DNA of 64,000 nt from Calycina herbarum (taxonomy: Eukaryota > Ascomycota > Leotiomycetes > Helotiales > Pezizellaceae). Under the pieces are notes generated by a model that saw nothing but the letters and a program-made list of their open reading frames with translations, was not told where the DNA came from and made no database searches. Both the position numbers and the translations under genes were made by a program. The stretch is from positions 62,001-126,000 of the forward strand of contig LLEY01000108.1 in NCBI GenBank assembly GCA_001414485.1. The letters are read 5' to 3'. Below, piece after piece: positions 10,588 to 20,448 of this stretch. The stretch's first letter is position 1, and each line of letters starts with the position of its first letter.

Positions 10588-11095
10588 ATGGCAGGCGAAT
10601 TAGTTACGCCTTCGTAAACAATAGACTAGACGCTAGACTAGCGACACTAGCCCTTCCTTGCCGAGCTTGAGATAAAGAAGGCAGAAGCAGAAGGAAAGAG
10701 GGCGGCCACAGCACAAATACTCGCCGAGACAGCACTGAAGGAAAGGGAGATGGCGTTGAAGGAGGCTGCTCAGAAGACTGCGCTTGCTGCCGCGAGCAGT
10801 CCTTTGCTGGAACATAATATTGGTAAGACCCCCCAGGCGTCGCGGAGACAGTATCTACTGGTTGTTAGCTATACCTAACCAAACAAGGAAGACCTAAGCA
10901 TTAGCAGTATACCTAATAGACTTCTGCCTAATGTAGTAGATGCTTACTTTGGTATTTTCCGAGACCTCTGGCTACAAGTGTGGTTTACTATCCAAATTAA
11001 CCTCAAGAAGTCGATAATCTTCCCCACTTAGCGCTTTCTCTTACTTTAATCTACTCTACTCGGAGTTACTCTAAGTAACACTGAGTAAATAAGTG
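10588..11095 (+). pseudogene. decayed gene with Ala/Glu-rich coiled-coil segment
   Basis: One frame starting at an ATG in a plausible context (aaatcaggATGGC) runs on with scattered stops (several TAG early, then TAA). Its readable part, about 10650-10815, is rich in Ala, Glu and Lys and would form a helix or coiled coil (FLAELEIKKAEAEGKRAA, then ETALKEREMALKEAAQK). After 10870 the frame continues with ordinary protein-like sequence (VVDAYFGIFRDLW) between stops. I do not recognise the family. The amber-first pattern of breaks suggests a RIP-affected duplicate or a transposon-borne gene. The 3' limit is uncertain. Confidence 0.5.
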
Positions 11096-11330
11096 ATTTG
11101 TTCTCACGCTGGTTCACTAATTAGAGCAAGTTTTCTCTAAACGAGATTACCATCGATCTTAGAGTTGTCCTCGAAGAGCCTATCTCTAAGGGCTGCCTCT
11201 ATCTGCCCATCTGGATTCAGTCCTCTCTAACATCCTTTGGCCCGCTCAGTGCTCATAGTATACAGAGTTCTGTATACACAGATGTAAAGAAATATCTTGC
11301 TACAGAGGTGGGAGAAAGATCGCAAAGATA

Positions 11331-11475
11331 GGGGAAGAAGATGGGTAAGAGGATGGGTAAGAGGATTAAGCGAGAAGATTAGGTGAGAGGATGAGCGAGA
11401 AGATTGAGCGAGAAGGTGAAGGGAGAAGATGAGGGAGAAGATGGGAGAGAAGATGGGAGAGGAAAGATGGGAAGA
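11331..11475 (+). repeat. purine-rich degenerate minisatellite
   Basis: About 145 bases of imperfect repeats of gatgggagagaa / gatgggtaagag / gattgagcgagaa units, almost free of pyrimidines on this strand apart from t. It is flanked by the decayed gene and the mariner element and encodes nothing recognisable. Confidence 0.8.
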
Positions 11476-11959
11476 CAGGACGATACAGGCAACGTCCCTG
11501 CATGTGGGCATTTTGCAGGCAGACTAGCAGACGGGGATAACTGTAAGAGGTTATGAATATACAGTGGTGATACCTGGGGAGAGGGGGGCCACTTTCGGGC
11601 CCCTCGTTAAAAGTTGACGACTTCTACTGAGGTGGGTGAGCAGACCTGAGCCAGCCTGAGCAAAGGCGGCGCAGAGTCACAGGAGACAGTGAGTTGGGAG
11701 GTGTCGATATTCCGGTGTTGAAACACTCAAACCCATCCATAAGTTACAAGTGCCGCTCCCTTTCGTTGCCTGGGGTTGGTTTCAACCAAGAAGCTTTGGT
11801 GATATTGGGGTAGACACATGGACACCATGTGTTGGTTCCCCAGAATTTGAGATTCAAAATCCAGGTCATCCAACACTTTGGGATAAGAAGTGGAAGAGTG
11901 GCGAAGCAATCCAAAAGCAGTAAAAGAACCTGTAGCTCGTATCCATGCCTTCAAGAAAG
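11476..11959. other. intergenic, left flank of mariner element
   Basis: Unremarkable sequence of normal composition. Short ORFs on both strands here have no protein-like character. It precedes the TA target of the transposon. Confidence 0.45.
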
Positions 11960-11981
11960 TACTCTCCCCCCACCCCCTCGC

Positions 11982-12025
11982 GGTGGACAAAAAAAGTGGC
12001 GGGACACCCAGGGGTCAGTGCATAG
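11982..12025 (+). repeat. mariner element inverted repeat, left
   Basis: Reverse complement of 13498-13541, with one difference at position 12017. Confidence 0.93.
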
Positions 12026-12135
12026 TAAGCGACGACGCAGTTCATTGCTACACCAAAACAACAAAGTAAATAGTTGTAAATAACAGCCTTTATACACTAC
12101 AAACTACTCTAAAATACACTCAAAATACGCCCAAA

Positions 12136-13428
12136 ATGCCTGTTTCTCCTAGTGACACTACTCGGCATGGTAGAAACCGAAACCAGTAGACTAGAAAGAG
12201 ACCTCGTACCCCAGAACCCCTAGACGAGACAGAACTGACTATTGCACAAAAGAAACAAAAGCATAAACATACTAAAACGCCTACTAAATCCTCGGTCCAA
12301 GCTGTAGTCCTTTTCAACGATACTATGGTTAAAGAGGAGGATCGTTACACTCGCCCTAAGCTTTTTAAGTAGCTTGGTGTACCGCAAAGGAATAGGGAGC
12401 GATTTATCCAAGGAATAGGCACTAATATGCCTCCCCCGGCTCGTCAGTTTGCGCATAATTCTCAAGAGAAGGAGACACGAGGGAGGGAGAAGCTTTTAAC
12501 TCAAGATGTGGTCTTTAAGCTTAAGAGGACAGTATAGAACACTGGCTTTGAGGGTAGAACGATGACTTAGGAGCAACTTACAGAAGAGGCTCAAGAATTA
12601 AGTGAGCATAATAAACCGATCTCGGCAAAGACAGTTCAGCGAGAGATGGGTCAGTTAGGCTGGAGACATTACGTTACATGTCGTAAGTCATTTGTTAATA
12701 AGGAGCATACAGATAGGAGGAAGAAGTGGGCGAAGGACATGCTTAAGAAATATCCTAAAGCAGAGGACTGGTACCGGGTTCGCTTCTCTGATGAAGTACA
12801 CTTTTCCTTTGGCGCACAAGGACGACTTTATATACTCCGGAAACCTAGGGAGAGGGACTGCCCGGATTGTATCCAAGAACAAGAGAAAAAGACAAAGAAG
12901 AAGGGCAAGAACAAGGACGAGGGAGAGGAGGTGGATACATCGTATAAGCTTCATGCTTAGGCAGCAGTAGGGTGGAACTTTAAGTCTAACTTAGTGTTTT
13001 ACGATGCTAGAAGACAGAACGGAAAGATGTCTCAGGAATGCTATATAGAACAGATACTTTCTCCTCACGTCCTACCTTGGCTTATTAAGAAGCATGACTT
13101 TGTTCTTAAGGAGGATGGTGATTCTAGGCATGGTTACTTTCGTAGGAAGGATAAGAAGAAGCTAGTAACGGACTGGAAGAAGAGGCATAGACTTGAGACT
13201 TATCAGAACTGCGCTGGTGCTCCCGACTTTGCAATTATAGAGAATGCGTGGCAGGTTCCAAAGCAGGAGGTTAAGAAGTATACACATAACGATATTAAGC
13301 AATTACGGGTCCTAGCTCTTGAGGGGTGGGAGAAGTTAAAGCAGGAGACTATTAATAAGTGGGTGGAGGAAATGCCTCAAAGGCTAAGAGACTGTATAAA
13401 AGCTGAGGGCAAAATGACAGGTCATTAG
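12136..13428 (+). pseudogene. Tc1/mariner DDE transposase with five in-frame amber codons
   Basis: One continuous frame of 430 codons starts at an ATG (MPVSPSDTTRHGRN) and ends at a TAG after KAEGKMTGH. It is interrupted only by TAG at 12187, 12370, 12535, 12568 and 12958. The last is in HA*AAVGW, where the family would have a Trp. The catalytic core is visible: first Asp in RFSDEVHF, second in EDGDSRHG, Glu in FAIIENAWQVPKQEV. By my count 41 residues separate the second Asp and the Glu. A Lys-rich stretch (KKTKKKGKNKDEG) separates the first and second Asp blocks. All breaks are one-base G-to-A (or C-to-T) changes, so the protein was intact recently. Confidence 0.9.
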
Positions 13429-13497
13429 CTTAAATAGAATAAATGTATATAGCTTATTAGGCAATTTCTACGTTTTAATGATGGTTTTCATCAGGGG

Positions 13498-13541
13498 CTA
13501 TGCACGGACCCCTGGGTGTCCCGCCACTTTTTTTGTCCACC
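13498..13541 (-). repeat. mariner element inverted repeat, right
   Basis: Reverse complement of 11982-12025. It is followed by gggagccccccc and a TA at 13559-13560. Confidence 0.93.
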
Positions 13542-13560
13542 GGGAGCCCCCCCTTGAGTA

Positions 13561-14610
13561 AATGTAGGGTGCACAGACATTTCGTATGGCACAGCGGCCG
13601 TGCGCTTACATTTACTTAAGGGGGGGGGGGAGTAAGTATACAAACTGAAATAAGCCAAAAGCTTCTTCTCAAAGCAGCTCTCTCCCATCTCACCCATTTA
13701 GGAAAGAGCCAAACTCCAACTTCGGTGCCGATATGGGTTGCATAGACGTAAAAGTCCTGTTGTATGGTAACGGGGTCTTTGCCCAGAAACAGACACTTGT
13801 CTAGAATCGCGAAATATTCTTGTGGGATACGTGCTTTGGTGGCTTGATATCTTGGTTGTTTCTATCAAAAGAAGTGTTGTCCCGAACTTCAGACTAGTCT
13901 CAAAATGAGGAAGATCTCCCACGTGAAGCTTTCGGTTAGGCTCCATCCGAGATTACGGCGACCATCTCCTCACTGACCTCTGAAAACCAGTTCTCCCCTC
14001 CTATTCACCAATTGCCTCTCCACCCCACCGGAATCGCGGAGCACATCTGACATACAGCCTGCAGTGCATTGTCACTTTATATCAATCTGTCCACGGGTTC
14101 AGCAAGAATGTGTGCCATACCAGGAAAGAAACCTTCTGCAAGGAACTGGATTGGGACATAGCTCTACTCGGCCTAACTCGATACGATGTAGTCGACCACG
14201 TTCATTCGTCGTATATGGATATATTATGTTGGTCTGCGGGTAAGCGAGGGCAAAATGCATGTAAACACAATCAGCCACCCGCGAACTTGACCACTTACCG
14301 ATATTCCGATACTTCAATAAAGTCGAGAGCAAATTGACGAGGGTGACAGAGGAGACTCGACTGTGTTGAAGGGGACCCTTGAACGCTGATGAAAGATTCA
14401 ATACATAAAAAGTGGTGTGGGTCCCCTTAAAAAATCCTAACTAAGAAACCTTCTCAACCGAACCTATGATATCATTTTTCAACACAACTACTAAACAAGA
14501 GACGGATTGTCCACCTTTGCTGTGCGATAAATACTACAAGCACACTTGGTTTCAATCCAACATCACTCGCAAATGCACTCATCTTGCAACACCCCATATC
14601 TCTAACAACT
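13561..14610. other. intergenic / upstream region of YVTN protein gene
   Basis: About 1 kb without a convincing gene. A run of 11-12 G lies near 13619-13631. The short ORFs here lack protein-like composition. The last 150 bases should hold the promoter and 5' leader of the next gene; no clear TATA box is seen. Confidence 0.45.
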
Positions 14611-16145
14611 ATGTCGTCTCTAAGAACTTTGTTTTCTTTCCTTCTTGTTGTTCTCCTCCAGTTCACCTTTACCAACGCGTTGTTTCAAGCACCTGCTCTT
14701 CCTGGTGCCCAAGTTATCAGCGCATCTGACAGAATATACACGGCCGATCAAACTTCCAATACCGTCACTGTTATCAAGCCTCTTACGAACGAAGTTCTTG
14801 GGACAATCGCCTTGGGAAAATCACGCTTGACTGATGAACTGAATCCACAATACCTCTCCGTCATCAGTAGCCATGGTCTGGGGTTTTCTCTTGATGGAAA
14901 ATATCTCAGCCACGTGAGTGTTGGAACAAATACAGTCACAGTCATTCGAACTCTCAACAACAGCATTGTCTCACAGACAACTGTTGATCGGGCATCACAC
15001 GAGTCTTTCTTCGCACACGATGGCTGTACTGTTTGGGTGGCTTGTAGAGGCACAAAATATGTTGATCTCGTGAATGGTATGAGAGGCGGAGTTATTGGTC
15101 GGATCCAAACTGATAGTGGACCAAGCAAGGTTCTCTTCAGTCCAAATGGCACACTTGCATATGTAAATCACATACGTGAGTTGCTTTCTTCTTAGACACA
15201 ATATTTTGGATGCTTGCAGAACCAGACTTGGTAGACTCGAGCTCCAAATCGTCAAGAAACCGGATAAGCTGACCATTCCCAGAATCCCCAACCGTCAAAA
15301 TTATCGATGTCCAATCGCAAACGGTCGTTGACACCATCACTGGATTAGCCGACATTTTTTCCTCCGACATGACGGTATCTGCAGATGGCCTTCGACTCTG
15401 GGCAGTCCACAAGCAGGCCGGGAAAACAAGCATCATCGACCTTGAACAGCGGAAAGTTATTGCGATACTCAATACCGGAGCCGAGAGTAACCACCCCAGC
15501 TTTGCAATGATCAACGGCACTACGCATGCCTTCATCACTGTAGCATCTTCCAACCAAACTCAAGTTTGGCGCCAGGAATTGCCATCGGATAAACCTACCT
15601 TCGTCAAATCGATACAAGCCTCAGGAATTGAACCACATGGAATTTGGGGAAGTCCGGATAGCACACGAATGTACTGGGTCAATGAACATAGCGACACCAT
15701 GGACGTTGTAGACACTTCATCTCTCGAAGTCATCGCCTCCATCCCAGTTGGTCAAGAATCACAAGCGCTTGTCTACGTCGCAGGAGCTGTCACCAATAAT
15801 GCAACTGGAACCGAAGGTCTCACTCAACAAGGACTTGGAAAGCGGTGTGAGAATCGCCTCGTCAGTGTCACCAATTCAACAACGGCAACCGCTCTGTTCA
15901 CAATTCGTCAATTGGACGGTCTGGATATGGTTCAAATTATTGGGAGAACATTACTGTTGAACCAGACGTACGTGGCGACTGCAGCATGCAAATCATGCAA
16001 TGGTGGACGCCTGCAGCTTGTGTCGTTCAAGGCTACCCAACCCATGCCAAACAAGGAGGGTTGTGCAGTTGCGCCGCAGGTATTGAGCTTCTTGCCATTC
16101 TTTGAAAATTACGATATTGAAAGTATTCAACTTGAGAAGGCATAG
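14611..16145 (+). CDS. secreted YVTN/WD40-like beta-propeller protein
   Basis: Two exons, 14611-15175 and 15283-16145, give 475 aa. The 107-bp intron has donor GTGAGT, branch-like GCTGAC and acceptor CCCAG. Splicing restores the phase so that ...LAYVNHI runs into SPTVKIIDVQSQ. I chose the second ATG because it is followed directly by a signal peptide (MSSLRTLFSFLLVVLLQFTF, cleavage after TNA); an in-frame ATG at 14584 would only lengthen it. Repeated blades carry NTVTVIKPL, NTVTVIRTL, PTVKIIDV, KTSIIDL and DTMDVVD, the YVTN-type pattern of lactonase/cytochrome D1-like propellers. Several N-glycosylation sites and a Cys-containing C-terminal blade fit an extracellular protein. Substrate unknown. 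Confidence 0.85.
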
Positions 16146-17578
16146 AAAAATGGGTGGACGCGTGCATGATTTTTTATTCGGGCTAGGCTCTAGAGGGACT
16201 GTGAGAAGATAGAGGTCTGGTGTTCGGATGGAAAGTCTAGAATTTGAGATAAACGTCCGGTGGTTGCGCTGCGTTTCCTGGCGAAACTCTCGAGATTTCC
16301 TTTTTTCCCCCCTTGTCAGACCAATTAGATGAGTTCAACCCTGTTCAAGCAGCATGCGTTGAATCAAGATGTAGTCCAATTTAAAGTTCGTAAAATAACT
16401 TCTTCCTCATCAAGGCACAATCCAAGTGATTATCCCAATCTGGGGGGCAGTTGAGCCAACCATTTCATCGTATCAAGAAGTCATGGTAGCAAGCATTGCA
16501 TGCATTATACCCCTACCACTTTGGAGCACAATATTTTTCGTGGTTGGGTTGAAGCTAAACTCTTTCCACGTATGTAACCCTGCAGCGTGCTGAATCAGTA
16601 ACTGGTTCCATACAACCGGTATAGACTAGGAAGTCAATACTACCTAGCTACCATGTTCAGCATCGTCAACTGACTAGTAGAATTTACGGAGTGTTGGAAC
16701 CGAGATCCCCTTTCTTAACTCGGTTGGATAATCTAAACTTGGTTTTATCCCTTTTGCACCATTTTTACCCCCACGAAATATCCCCGACCCTGTCAAGATG
16801 GTTCTCGTGGGTGGTATGTGTATCTTTCGAGTGAGATATGTTATCAAGGAAAACTTCCTTTACAAGTGAGTACAAGCCACAATTTTTTGAAGTCGTGTAA
16901 CCCAACCAGTTAATCTATCCCCTCATCAATTCCTGCGGGCGTTCTTACGTGCTTCAAGACTTCATTAAGACCTGCCGTTTGAGTTACCCCAAATGCATCC
17001 TTTGTCTCAATCATCTCTCCTGTCGTACAACTCTTTCCCTCTCTCGTTATTCATTGGCCAAACTTTGAAGAGATGTTACGGATTCAAATTTTCCCTATCA
17101 CAACGGCTGCATCGATATTCATGAACTATAATTAGTTTGTCATTAACAGCCAGAAAACAATTTTTTTGGTTATACGGATGTGCGGTCAAGTGTTCCTCAA
17201 CACATGGTGAGCGGTACTGCATATGCGAGCGACTTGATATAGACCCCATGTACAGTACTATAGATCGACTCGGATGCATGTCTTCTGCATGCAGACCTGA
17301 TTCTTTCTTTGCCAAAATCCCAACATCAATTATTTATTTGCGATTTTAGTACCAACATCAATTATTACCCCTTTAACCTTCTCCCACTCTTCATCATCAT
17401 CCCCTTCAAATCTAACCATCGCACCATGTGTCCTATTCATGTAGATAACATTTGACTCTCCTTCTCTCTCTGGTCTCTCTACTTTTACCTAGAAAATAGA
17501 TCATCTCATTAGCTCAGTCCTCACAATCCCAACTCCAAGCCCTGAAGTCCTCAAATGTTCAAGACCCCACCTCTCAAT
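16146..17578. other. intergenic, no gene seen
   Basis: 1.4 kb between the tandem-facing 3' ends of the YVTN gene and the hydrolase fragment. Normal base composition. I found no frame with protein-like sequence, RNA gene or transposon end. Confidence 0.45.
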
Positions 17579-18478
17579 CTAAATTGAAGAAGAAAAACAA
17601 AAGAATGAAGAACACACCCCGCCCCCCTGCCCATTTCCTTCCCTAAACCATCTCACATCCCACCCCCTCATCCCAACTTTCCTTTCAAACCCCTCCTCAC
17701 TCTCTTTCAACCACTCAACCTCCCTCCTCACCCCCCTCATCTCCTCACTCAACTCCTCTTCCTTAACACCCTCCAAAGCTCCAACTAAATTCCTCCATCC
17801 ACTCCCCTTCGCTACACCGAAAAAAAGAATCCCTGCCGTTACCTCCCTGAGCCACTCATTTTTCTGGCTAGCTAACAAGCCTTGCAGGAGAGAACCGCCG
17901 AATGAGTGGGCGATGAAAAGGATTGGTTTATTTTGGTTTATGGTTTGAAGAGCAAAAATTTGCTGTCCTAAAAACTCAACGATTTTTTCACTCCCAAGTC
18001 GTACCTCATCTTCCTTCCCATACTGAAAGGAAAGGACTCTTACATCCTTTCCCTTTGAACTCTCGAGGTTGTGGAATACAGAAGGAAGGAGATCTTGCAG
18101 CCAGAAGCAACTGCTTGGTTGGTTGGTAAAACTATCGCGATAATGACCTGTGTGGCCGTGGAGGACTATAATGCTGGTTGTGTAAGTATATAAGCTAAGC
18201 TGCCAGAGGGAAGAGGGAAGAGGGAGTGGGAGGGCTACTCGATTTTGGGATTGGGATCTGAGTATGTTGTGTGGAGAGCTAGGGTGTGTTGTTTTCCTTT
18301 CGGGGGGTCTGAGGTTTTGGAGGGATGGAATTTGGATATGAGATTTTGGTGGAGTTTTTTCATAGTTGGGTGTTGTGTAGATGGTGTTTTGACTTTCAAG
18401 GAGATATCGATAGGAAGTTTGGCATGAATGAATGAATGAATGGATGAAGGGAAATGATGAGGAATATCTGAAACGCAT
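17579..18478 (-). CDS. alpha/beta-hydrolase (DUF676/SERAC1-like) fragment
   Basis: The open frame is 299 aa, but only residues from about 90 on look like protein. The first part is Ser/Pro/His-rich and its DNA contains simple repeats, so the true start is probably elsewhere. Recognisable elements are the first strand and oxyanion loop SIIVLHGHTGHYRDSF, then WLQDLLPSV, VRVLSFQYG, and the nucleophile elbow FIAHSFGG with Ser. This is the plan of the fungal lipase-like domain often found at the N-terminus of STAND/ankyrin proteins. The frame stops soon after GWDVRWFREG, before a convincing catalytic His and without any partner domain. It could be a short stand-alone hydrolase with an unresolved exon, or a truncated relic. 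Confidence 0.55.
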   Translation of the reverse strand: MRFRYSSSFPFIHSFIHSCQTSYRYLLESQNTIYTTPNYEKTPPKSHIQIPSLQNLRPPERKTTHPSSPHNILRSQSQNRVALPLPLPSSLWQLSLYTYTTSIIVLHGHTGHYRDSFTNQPSSCFWLQDLLPSVFHNLESSKGKDVRVLSFQYGKEDEVRLGSEKIVEFLGQQIFALQTINQNKPILFIAHSFGGSLLQGLLASQKNEWLREVTAGILFFGVAKGSGWRNLVGALEGVKEEELSEEMRGVRREVEWLKESEEGFERKVGMRGWDVRWFREGNGQGGGVCSSFFCFSSSI

Positions 18479-19463
18479 TGCTGCCTAGCCCCACTAGTGT
18501 GGTCAAAATCCAACTATCCGAATAAACTGCATTAACACCGTGATAGAAAATGACAACCAGTTCAATCTCAACTCTCAGAATCAAAGTTCTCATCATCTCA
18601 TCGTGCTTTTTTAAGCAGGAAACGCCCTCTTCTTTCAGCACAGAGTTAAAGGTACTAGCAGCAAAGTAGGGAGCATTCACACCATCCCTCAACCTGGAAG
18701 GGCTTTGCTTCTGCATCGCAATGATGTTATCGCTGTGAAGGAATTTCATAATTGTTGCGAAGTAGCCCTCAAATATTAGGTTATGGTGGCTGGTACCGCT
18801 GCAAAAAGAAATGCACTTGACAGTTAGAAGTGAAGAACAAGAAATATATCTTCCTTGAAGATGCCCTAAAGAGGGTTTTCTGACCAAATATCAAGCAAAT
18901 CTGGGGGCCAAAACCAGAGTCGCGAGAGGTAAGCCAGACGACAGCAAGTAAGCTAACGATTAACCAGTAAGCAAAAAGGACCGAGTAAGCCATCACTACA
19001 TTTAGGGGCCAAAAATGAGTTGCGAGCAAGCCAACAATTAGCGTTTGGGAAAATGAATAACTGGTAGAATTCTCCCTTTATTGTCGCAGTCTGATAGAAA
19101 GCTCAAAGGGCGAAGAGAGGGATGGATTGGACCTTGGTCTGCCACCCTGCTTGAGTTCTCCCAACCAGCAAAAAAGATCAGTATAAATGGAAATGAACCC
19201 GCAATGTCGCAAAAAAGTATGGTGGAGCGGAGTATTACCTGCCATTTCGTTTTGTCTTCCACAAAAGACATCCTCGGAATTTCAACGAACCACATTACCA
19301 TGCATAGCCCGTTACAAACCACACCAAAAGAGGCAATGACGAGAAACCAGAAATCATCGTAGTCTTAAGATCACCATTTGATGCCATGCTATAATACACC
19401 CTTGCCATCCTTTGATAACCCACTGCACGCCAGATACCCGAGAAAGCAAAAAACAGACAAATC
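18479..19463. other. intergenic, no gene seen
   Basis: One kilobase with several short overlapping frames, none with protein-like composition or good splice context. It contains the tetranucleotide run gaatgaatgaatgaatgg just inside the neighbouring hydrolase frame (about 18425-18442). Confidence 0.4.
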
Positions 19464-20192
19464 CTAAGGACAATCAATCCTCGCGGAATCATCATATTCC
19501 ACTTCCTGAATCCCATCCTTGGTGATAACCTTCACCAACATGCCCTTGAAATCAATCGGTAATCGCCTCTTCAACTCATCCGTACACATTCTCAAGATCT
19601 TCAATCCCTGCTCGTAATCGATGTCCGGATGATGGTGCTTATCGAGGATCGAGAGGCAGTAGTATTGTGCGTAGCCGTGGGCGGCGTATGGGAGGGGAGC
19701 GAGCGATGCTAGGTAGTCCATCCAGTATAGTGAGGGCTTGAGGGTGATGGGGTCGACGCCGCCGAGGAGGAGGTTGACATTATATGGCTTGCGGGAGCGG
19801 AGGGAGGACGCGAGTTGGTCGCGGACGAAGTGTGCTACTGCTGAGGGGGAGAGGTCGATGCCGTTGCGCAGGGAGTACAGTTGGGCGTTTGCTTGGATGT
19901 ATTCTGCGAAGTTGACTAGAAGAGAAGCATTAGCAAGGGAAGCGCGGTGATGGGGCTATGATCAAGGACATACTTGTGTCTCCAGCTTCTCCTGAGAATG
20001 CCATCAGAGTATGTTTGTTCAACTGTCTCGTCTTGTCGTCGGCAGCTTTGAGGACGGTGGCACCTCTCATTGCGGCTTTCGAGGCAGCAATGAGAGTAAA
20101 GTCTTTACCAGTGATTCCAAGTAATACCTCCCTAAATTGAAAGCACAATTAGCATCTTCAAAACTGCCTCGTCCTCCCGGATGAACTTACAT
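19464..20192 (-). CDS. PRE1: 20S proteasome beta subunit (PRE1/PSMB2 type, beta-4)
   Basis: Three exons on the minus strand: 20192-20191, 20131-19974 and 19915-19464, giving 203 aa, the usual size. The first exon supplies only AT of the start codon. The intron 20190-20132 (59 bp, GTAAGT...TTTAG) splices AT to G, giving ATG GAG GTA: MEVLLGITGKDFTLIAASKA. The second intron is 58 bp (GTATGT...TCTAG). Diagnostic sequences are MRGATVLKAADDK, the helix FAEYIQANAQLYSLRNG and the C-terminal HHPDIDYEQGLKILRMCTDE. Like its orthologues it lacks the catalytic N-terminal Thr, so it is a structural, non-catalytic beta subunit of the core particle. It is divergently arranged with RRP9. Confidence 0.95.
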
Positions 20193-20448
20193 GATTGCGT
20201 TGGTTTGTGGTTGTTCTAAAGTTGAGCTTTGGGTGATATTTTGAAGCTCTTGAACCTAAGAGCTCCAACGCGTGGAGCTGGCTTGCCTATCCAAGCCCCC
20301 CTGTCAGATATCAACCACGTGACTAAGTATAGCCCGCGCTAAACCATATCGGAAACCTTGTCAGAATTTCAAAGCGGCAGAATAATTTTTGTTCCAAAAA
20401 AGTTCACGCTCGAAGCATCCCTCCTTGAAGGCAGCAGCGCAACCAACC
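20193..20448. promoter_or_regulatory. shared divergent promoter of PRE1 and RRP9
   Basis: 256 bases separate the PRE1 start (minus) from the RRP9 start (plus), so both promoters must lie here. A CACGTG box occurs in 'atcaaccacgtgactaag' (about 20310-20330). No TATA box or Rpn4-type proteasome element is evident. Confidence 0.6.

Larger units (their letters stand above)
11962..13558 (+). mobile_element. Tc1/mariner-type DNA transposon, about 1.6 kb
   Basis: The element has strong terminal inverted repeats: 11982-12025 and 13498-13541 are reverse complements over 44 bases with one mismatch (start ggtggacaaaaaaagtggcg). Outside them weaker C/G-rich inverted sequence continues to a TA on each side (11960-11961 and 13559-13560), which I take as the TA target duplication of this superfamily. 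A transposase pseudogene fills the interior. The perfect-looking ends suggest a fairly recent insertion, later silenced by RIP. Confidence 0.88.

Noticed and set aside
18396..18887. 163-codon minus-strand ORF
   Set aside because: Low-complexity start in gaatgaatg repeats, no motif, and overlap with the hydrolase frame.
20389..20448. Upstream ATG of RRP9
   Set aside because: It would add 20 residues before the conserved MSSFFTIPSSMKKRKR start. The inner ATG fits the family.
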